A program made the position numbers and the translations under genes. 6,198 nucleotides of DNA. Source: Synechococcaceae cyanobacterium RL_1_2 (GTDB lineage: Bacteria; Cyanobacteriota; Cyanobacteriia; Cyanobacteriales; JAAUPO01). Each line of letters opens with the position of its first letter. The first letter of the stretch is position 1. Positions 1 through 4,700 of this stretch are shown here, one piece after another. The stretch covers positions 1 to 6,198 of the forward strand of contig JAAUPO010000152.1 in the NCBI GenBank assembly GCA_012033095.1. Direction: 5' to 3'. Under the pieces are notes generated by a model. The model had not been told where the DNA came from. It did no database searches and saw nothing but the letters and a program-made list of their open reading frames with translations.

Positions 1-486
1 ATGGAAATAGCGATCGCATCGGCGGGTCGTATCATCAAAGAAACCACTGCCCAAGGGGTCAAGTTAGAGGGGGCGATTCCTAGCACAATTGAAGCCATTC
101 AGCGATTAACGGATATTGGCATTCCGGTAATGGGCCATATTGGTCTAACCCCCCAATCAGTACATCAGTTAGGTTACCGTCAACAGGGAAAAAGCGATCG
201 GGCCGCTGAGCAACTGATACAACAAGCCCTAGCCCTAGAATCGGCGGGGGTCTTTTCCCTAGTGTTGGAGCATATTCCCACTAATTTGGCTAGGGATATT
301 ACTAGCAAGCTTTCTATTCCCACGATCGGGATTGGGGCCGGAGCGTACTGTGATGGCCAAGTATTAGTAACAGCGGATCTCCTTGGCCTATCAGAACGAA
401 ATCCTCCCTTTGCCAAGGCCTACGCTAACTTACGCCAAACCATCACTGATGCAACAACCCAATTTATTGAGGATGTTAAAAACTAA
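1..486 (+). CDS. panB: 3-methyl-2-oxobutanoate hydroxymethyltransferase (ketopantoate hydroxymethyltransferase), C-terminal part
   Basis: PanB transfers a hydroxymethyl group from 5,10-methylene-tetrahydrofolate to 3-methyl-2-oxobutanoate to give ketopantoate, the first committed step of pantothenate and CoA synthesis in the cytoplasm. The 161 visible residues align with roughly residue 92 to the end of E. coli PanB (264 aa). Visible family motifs are GVKLEG (K21 and E23, matching substrate-binding Lys112 and Mg-ligand Glu114), [10 protein letters not shown] (45-54, H46 matching His136), LVLEHIP (E90 matching catalytic Glu181) and PTIGIGAG (107-114). The N-terminal part with the other two metal ligands (Asp45 and Asp84 in E. 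coli) lies left of the window, so the ATG at position 1 is an internal Met codon and not the start. No frameshift or missing active-site residue is seen. The gene ends in TAA, faces the pilin gene convergently, and no other pan gene is in view. Residue equivalences are from memory of the E. coli enzyme. Confidence 0.95.
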   Translation: MEIAIASAGRIIKETTAQGVKLEGAIPSTIEAIQRLTDIGIPVMGHIGLTPQSVHQLGYRQQGKSDRAAEQLIQQALALESAGVFSLVLEHIPTNLARDITSKLSIPTIGIGAGAYCDGQVLVTADLLGLSERNPPFAKAYANLRQTITDATTQFIEDVKN

Positions 487-519
487 AAAATTTGGGGTAG
501 CTCAATTGGAAGATGGGTA

Positions 520-527
520 GCGATCGC
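520..527. repeat. HIP1 octamer (GCGATCGC), intergenic copy
   Basis: This is a perfect GCGATCGC palindrome just downstream of panB. Three further perfect copies lie inside coding sequence at 10-17, 2392-2399 and 4243-4250. Four copies in 6.2 kb is far above chance and is the classic highly iterated palindrome of many cyanobacterial genomes, which supports the taxonomic reading. Confidence 0.85.
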
Positions 528-577
528 CATTCTTTGATTTAACTTATACCAAATTGGCTTGGTTAGCACCTGCCGAA

Positions 578-600
578 TATAGGATCGTCTGTCCTATTTT
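578..600 (+). terminator. weak hairpin with T-run downstream of panB
   Basis: The arms ATAGGA (579-584) and TCCTAT (592-597) are perfect inverted repeats around a 7-nt loop. They are followed on the plus strand by TTTTAT, about 90 nt after the panB stop. The stem is short and AT-rich, so this is only a candidate panB terminator. It is nested inside a wider inverted repeat (TACCAA at 547-552, TTGGTA at 607-612). Confidence 0.3.
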
Positions 601-619
601 ATAAAATTGGTACTAGATC

Positions 620-656
620 AAAAACCCCCCAAAGTTTGATAGGGTTTTGGGGGGTT
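620..656 (-). terminator. rho-independent terminator of the pilin gene, between convergent genes
   Basis: The arms AACCCCCCAAA (623-633) and TTTGGGGGGTT (646-656) form an 11-bp perfect stem. Read on the minus strand, the second arm runs into TTTTT, the standard layout of an intrinsic terminator, and the hairpin begins 33 nt after the TAG stop of the pilin gene. On the plus strand the same stem extends by four G-T wobble pairs around a GATA loop but is followed only by TTAAAT, so it could act as a weaker second terminator for panB. Confidence 0.75.
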
Positions 657-689
657 AAATTCTAAATTCATGCTGATTGAAGGGCAAAG

Positions 690-1277
690 CTAATTAGGAG
701 TGCAATTATCTTGAGCAATACTAGCTACATTAGTATAGCCTTCGTAGTTACCAGTTTTAATTAACCCTAATGGATTAGATACCACAATACATTTTTGGTC
801 GTAGGCATTAATTTGATCGCCATTTTTTGTGTAGATCACAAAGATCATCTCACCGCTGTCAAGATTATTACCCGTTTCGCCCTTAAAATTAAACTGAAAT
901 GAATTGGTATCGGTATTTTTGGTGGGTGCATAGCTCATCAACACACCGTCCATGACCCTTGACCCTGTCACTAGGCAACCTTCCCCATCATCATCATCGG
1001 TATCGCCATTATTATCTGCAATTGTAATTTCCCCTTTGGAATTGGCAGTATCAGCTGCAGGTAAAAACACGCGACAATTTTGGCCCCGTTTGATCGCTTC
1101 CCGTTGGGCTTCTTGCAATGATCCTTTTAGTTGAACTTGGGCATCTTTGATCCGGTTACGCTCGACTAATCCCAAAAAACTGGGGGTAGCAAGGGCCGCC
1201 CCTATCCCAATGATGATAATTCCCACAAGGATTTCAATGAGGGTAAAACCTTGGTCAATGGATTGTTGTTTAGGCAT
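690..1277 (-). CDS. GspH/FimT-like type IV minor pilin or pseudopilin
   Basis: The 195-residue product has a textbook class III signal: a short 10-residue leader ending in Gly10, then FTLIEILVGIIIIGIGAALA with Glu at mature position 5. Prepilin peptidase (PilD) should cut after Gly10 and methylate Phe11. Residues 11-31 are the hydrophobic helix that anchors the subunit in the inner membrane before assembly. The amphipathic stretch KDAQVQLKGSLQEAQREAIKRG (split here as 44-54 and 55-65) resembles the GspH/FimT pattern. The globular part has four cysteines (68, 101, 163, 192); the last pair could close a C-terminal disulfide loop as in many pilins. Residues 88-99 are an Asp-rich loop spaced like an EF-hand calcium loop. 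The start is firm: an in-frame TAA lies four codons upstream. A GGAG sits 12 nt before the ATG, rather far for a Shine-Dalgarno. The gene is not next to other pilus genes, so whether it serves a pilus or a secretion system is not decided by context. Confidence 0.85.
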   Translation of the reverse strand: MPKQQSIDQGFTLIEILVGIIIIGIGAALATPSFLGLVERNRIKDAQVQLKGSLQEAQREAIKRGQNCRVFLPAADTANSKGEITIADNNGDTDDDDGEGCLVTGSRVMDGVLMSYAPTKNTDTNSFQFNFKGETGNNLDSGEMIFVIYTKNGDQINAYDQKCIVVSNPLGLIKTGNYEGYTNVASIAQDNCTPN

Positions 1278-1300
1278 GAAACTACTTTACTCCGGCAATA

Positions 1301-1306
1301 ATTCTA
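1301..1306 (-). promoter_or_regulatory. candidate -10 element of the pilin gene
   Basis: On the minus strand this reads TAGAAT, one base from TATAAT, 24 nt before the ATG. An overlapping alternative is TATATT at 1306-1311. No convincing TTGACA-like -35 lies 16-18 nt further upstream, which would fit a promoter needing an activator, but may equally mean that the call is wrong. Confidence 0.25.
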
Positions 1307-1338
1307 ATATAACCCTAGTTAGTAATAATGATGTCCCC

Positions 1339-1354
1339 CGTGATAACAATCACA
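1339..1354 (-). promoter_or_regulatory. CRP-family (SYCRP1-like) binding site upstream of the pilin gene
   Basis: The sequence CGTGA-N6-TCACA matches the CRP consensus TGTGA-N6-TCACA at 9 of 10 defined positions. Its core, GTGAT-N4-ATCAC (1340-1353), is a perfect palindrome. On the minus strand it reads AATGTGATTGTTATCAC, and its centre lies about 70 nt before the pilin ATG. Cyanobacterial SYCRP1 recognises the same consensus and is known to control motility and pilus-related genes in Synechocystis, so the location is suggestive. With the TAGAAT candidate -10, the centre falls near -52, which is neither standard class I nor class II spacing. Confidence 0.45.
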
Positions 1355-1550
1355 TTCTGGTTAGGTTTTAATTACAGTTTAGGTCTATTTTTGGGCATGA
1401 CCTAACGTTCTTCATCATAATCTGACCACCTAGTTTCTTCAGGATAACATTTATTCCCTTAGCCATCAGCCCGATCGCTTAGACCGAGCTGAATTCCCAA
1501 AAAATCAGGACTTACGCAAAAATTTTGATTCTGTCCTGGGAACCATGATG

Positions 1551-1570
1551 TTTGGGGACGTTTGGGGACA
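1551..1570. repeat. 10-bp tandem repeat TTTGGGGAC(G/A), two copies
   Basis: TTTGGGGACG is followed directly by TTTGGGGACA inside the MITE-like element. The two copies differ at one base. No function can be assigned. Confidence 0.5.
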
Positions 1571-1580
1571 GTCGTTCAAG

Positions 1581-1615
1581 CAAGTCCCCCAAATTTGCGG
1601 GATTTAGGGGGCTTG
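1581..1615. repeat. cyanobacterial-type palindrome inside the MITE-like element
   Basis: The arms CAAGTCCCCCAAAT (1581-1594) and ATTTAGGGGGCTTG (1602-1615) pair over 14 positions with one T-G wobble and one mismatch, around a 7-nt loop TTGCGGG. Closely similar AGTCCCCC...GGGGGATTTAGGGGGC palindromes are, from general knowledge, dispersed in many cyanobacterial genomes. No T-run follows on either strand, so it is not a typical intrinsic terminator. Confidence 0.55.
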
Positions 1616-1627
1616 TGCTTAATTCCT

Positions 1628-1668
1628 AAAAAATGATCGCCCTAAAAACGAAGCTTAAAGCGATCATT
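1628..1668 (-). terminator. rho-independent terminator of the large surface-protein gene
   Basis: On the minus strand, a perfect 9-bp stem AATGATCGC / GCGATCATT (plus-strand positions 1660-1668 and 1632-1640) is separated by a 19-nt loop. It is followed by a run of six T (1628-1633). It begins 53 nt after the stop codon of the gene ending at 1722, so transcription of that gene probably stops here and not in the pilin gene. Confidence 0.65.
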
Positions 1669-1677
1669 ATCAAACTT

Positions 1678-1697
1678 AAATTACCCCAAATTACCCC
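1678..1697. repeat. 10-bp tandem repeat AAATTACCCC, two copies
   Basis: These are two perfect adjacent copies between the stop codon of the large gene (1722-1724) and its terminator. They would lie in the 3' untranslated part of that transcript. No function can be assigned. Confidence 0.5.
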
Positions 1698-1721
1698 ATT
1701 ATTTTTTACGGAGTAACAGCA

Positions 1722-4700
1722 TTAACCAAGAACAATAAACAAATCATTAAAGTCATAATCACTGATCCCAACGCCTGCGGGTAAGTCCTCAAAACCAAAG
1801 ACATTATCCCCAAAGGACTTAATATGGGCCGTGCCATCGGGGTTCGCCGCTCCATAGCTAAAATAAGCCACGGAATGACTACTTACATTAGCGGCCGTTG
1901 CCCCTTCATTGGTGGGGTTTACTTGCAGGAATTGGGCTACCCGTTGGGTAATATCCCCTGTGTAGTTATCGGCATTAACAATAATAAAGGGCGCGTAGAA
2001 CTGGCCCGTCTTAAAGAGATCAAGGTTGAAGTTCGCCGTGGGAGTACTGCCGCCACCCCCGGTAAATATGATATTAGGATCAACACGGTTTAAGGCATTA
2101 GCCGCATAACCTTCATCCCCAGGCTGATAGGTAACCCCACCGGCAGTTACGGCTCCGGTCAGATCATCCACTTGGTAGAAGCCCACGACATTAAAGAATT
2201 TAGCGTCTGTGCGTTGGGAGGCATTAAGGGCAGCAGCTTGAATGGTTGCGAGATCAATGGCATTGGCCGGTGCTTGGTAAACCAGTTTATCTACCACTTG
2301 ACTAAGGTCAGCTCCTTGGGCGGCGGCCTCGGCTCGAACCGTCTCGGAAAGAATCCCATCCCCATCTAAAATTGGGAACACTTGATCTGGAGCGATCGCG
2401 TTAATCAATCCCGTTTGGCTATCAAACTGATCTTCCGCCCCAACATAGGTAAGCTCAAGGTTAATTGTTTGTTCCTTGAGACCATCGGTGATGGTATAGG
2501 TCAAACTATCAGTACCGATAAAGCCACTCAAGCTAGGAGTATAGGAAAGGGATTGATCTCCGGTAATGGCCACAACACCATAGAGACCACTCGTAATAGC
2601 ACTAATAAGAACCGTATCACCATCGTTGTCAGTGAGCTGACTACCAAGATCAATTAGATTATTATCCGTAGGAACGAGGGTAAAGGTACTAGGCCCAGTG
2701 GGGACATTATCATTAACGTTAGTTACATCAATGGTAAGGGTTTGGGTGGCAGTATTTCCCGCTAGATCCCTAGCTTGGATTTCGACGATATAGGTATTAC
2801 TATCGCCAGAATCTGAACCTTTCGGAGCTTCAAAGTCAGGGGCATCGATGAAGCTGAGTTGATTATCGCTCAGCACAAACAGATTGGCATTAATTCCCGC
2901 CAGAATGAAGGTAATATTTTGCTCCTCATCCACTAAGTCTTCAGCGGTTAGGGTAATAACCTCAGCTACATTTTCAGTGAGGCTAACACTAGGATCTGAA
3001 GTAATTTCAGGGGCGGTGGTATCTTGAACAGTGACGGTTTGGGTTCCAGTGGTTTGGTTTCCTAGGTCGTCGACGGCGGTCCAAATCACATCGGTAGTGC
3101 CAAGGGGAAATTCGGTTGGGGCATCGTTGATGATGGTAACATCGGTATCCACATCATCCGTGGCCGTAGCTGAGCCAAGGGTTGCGGTGGTTCCCGTCGC
3201 TGAGGTTGCTTCTACGGTGACATCACTAGGGACAGTGAGGATAGGGGCGGTGGTATCTTCAACGGTGACGGTTTGGGTTCCAGTGGTTTGGTTTCCTGTG
3301 TCATCAGTGGCGGTCCAGGTCACATCGGTAGAGCCAAGGGGAAATACACTTGGGGCATCGTTGGTGATAGTAACGTCGGTATCCACATTATCCGTGGCTG
3401 TGGCTGAACCAATGGTTACGGTGTTGTCTGTCACTGAGGTTGCTTCTACGGTGATATCACTGGGGATAGTCAGGATAGGGGGGGTGGTATCATCATCCGT
3501 CGGATCGTTGGCAACCGTTATAGCAATATCCTGGATGATAGTGTTACTGCCATCACTAACCTGTACCTGAACTATGTACACGTTGTCGGCGTTTCCGTCC
3601 CCTGGAATTTCAAAATCTGGGGCAACAATAAAGCTTAATTCACCAGTGCTGTTATTGATTGTAAATAAACCATCATCAGCTCCATTCCCAGAAATGGAGT
3701 AGGTTAATGTTTCATTTTCTGGATCCGTTACCTGAAATGTATCTACAACAGTTAAACCTTCTGTAAGGGAAAGTGTATTGCTAGTAATAGAAGGAGCTTT
3801 ATTGATAGTGAGTATCACATCATTGCCATCGCCGCCCTGATAACTTATTGACCAAAGTTCATTGTTAAAGTTAATGAAAGAACCTTCCGCTAGGCCTGCA
3901 AAGGTTCCAGTGACCCCATCAGTATCATCATTGCTAATCAGGACTACGGAGTCGCCGGCCATCGTGGTAGGGATCGCTCCCGATAGAGCCAAGGTCGCGT
4001 TACCTAAATTGATGGTGCCGCTTACTTGTAGTTGATCATAGTCAGTGCCAGGGGTTGTAGCACTATTAATTGTTGCGGTAAAAGTATCTGTAGCATCTAG
4101 CACTACATTTCCTGTGATTTGGGTAATATTGGAAGTAACTCCTACCGGGGAAAAGATGCCTTCAGCACTCACGGTGCTAGTGGATTGAATCGTTATGGTA
4201 TTTGTGCCGCCTTCTAGGCCAGTTACGGTCATCGCTCCACCCGCGATCGCTACAGGATCAAGAAAAATACTTGCATTTATATCCACAGCCCCTGTGCCGT
4301 TTTGGGTGTCCCCGATCGTGATACTAGAGAAGCCATCTTGTATGCCTCCTAATTCATTCCCATTGAGATTAAATCCACCTGATGCACTATTTCCAATACC
4401 GATCGTGCTAGCGGTATTCTCTGGCTTGAGGGTGAGAGTCCCCCCATTGGTGGTCGAAAATACGACAATTCTACCGAATGCATCAGTGTTGATGTTGTCG
4501 GTTGTAACAATAATATTGCCAGTGTCTGTTTGAAGAAAACCGGGTCCCCCATCACTACCAACTCCAATGCCTCCTAGACCATAACCTGTCACATTCAGGT
4601 TACCGGTGATAGTGTAAAGGGAACCCGCTAATTTTACTGCTGCATCATACTGACTATTTGCGACGGCTGTCCCAATGATTGATAGATTACCACTTCCTGT

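Larger units (their letters stand above)
1506..1627. mobile_element. MITE-like element with imperfect terminal inverted repeats
   Basis: The left end AGGACTTACGCAAAA (1507-1521) matches the reverse complement of the right end TTGTGCTTAATTCCT (1613-1627) at 12 of 15 positions. AAAAAAT flanks it at 1499-1505 and 1628-1634, a possible 7-bp target duplication, although A-runs make this weak evidence. From general knowledge, the motif GGACTTACGCA recurs at the ends of small noncoding and insertion elements in many cyanobacteria. There is no ORF inside, so if mobile it would depend on a transposase elsewhere. The ends are eroded, suggesting an old insertion. Confidence 0.4.
1278..1721. other. 444-bp noncoding region between the large surface-protein gene and the pilin gene
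   Basis: No credible gene lies here. From left to right it holds a possible -10 element (1301-1306), a CRP-like palindrome (1339-1354), three TTAGGT-type boxes (1361-1405), a featureless stretch (about 1406-1498), a MITE-like element (1506-1627) with an internal hairpin (1581-1615), and a rho-independent terminator for the upstream gene (1628-1668). A 10-bp tandem repeat, AAATTACCCC twice, lies at 1678-1697 just after the stop codon of the large gene. Confidence 0.7.

Noticed and set aside
1..3. ATG as the true start of panB
   Set aside because: PanB proteins are about 260 residues, and this Met aligns near residue 92 of the E. coli enzyme. Essential N-terminal metal ligands would be missing.
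1147..1371. 74-codon plus-strand ORF over the pilin 5' end and its promoter region
   Set aside because: It is antisense to the conserved pilin N-terminus and has no recognisable protein features.
1551..1697. Direct repeats of G-rich or C-rich 10-mers as a CRISPR-like or iteron array
   Set aside because: There are only two adjacent copies of each, without spacers, and the two families differ in sequence. There is no replication or cas gene in view.
690..1721. Pilin and large surface protein as one operon or a new secretion system
   Set aside because: They share a strand, but a good terminator, a MITE-like element and a separate promoter region lie between them, and no further pilus or exporter gene is in the window.
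3031..3570. 179-codon plus-strand ORF rich in Val and Ser
   Set aside because: It is the antisense shadow of the HYR repeats: its own internal repetition mirrors the 234-bp duplication, and it has no recognisable domain.
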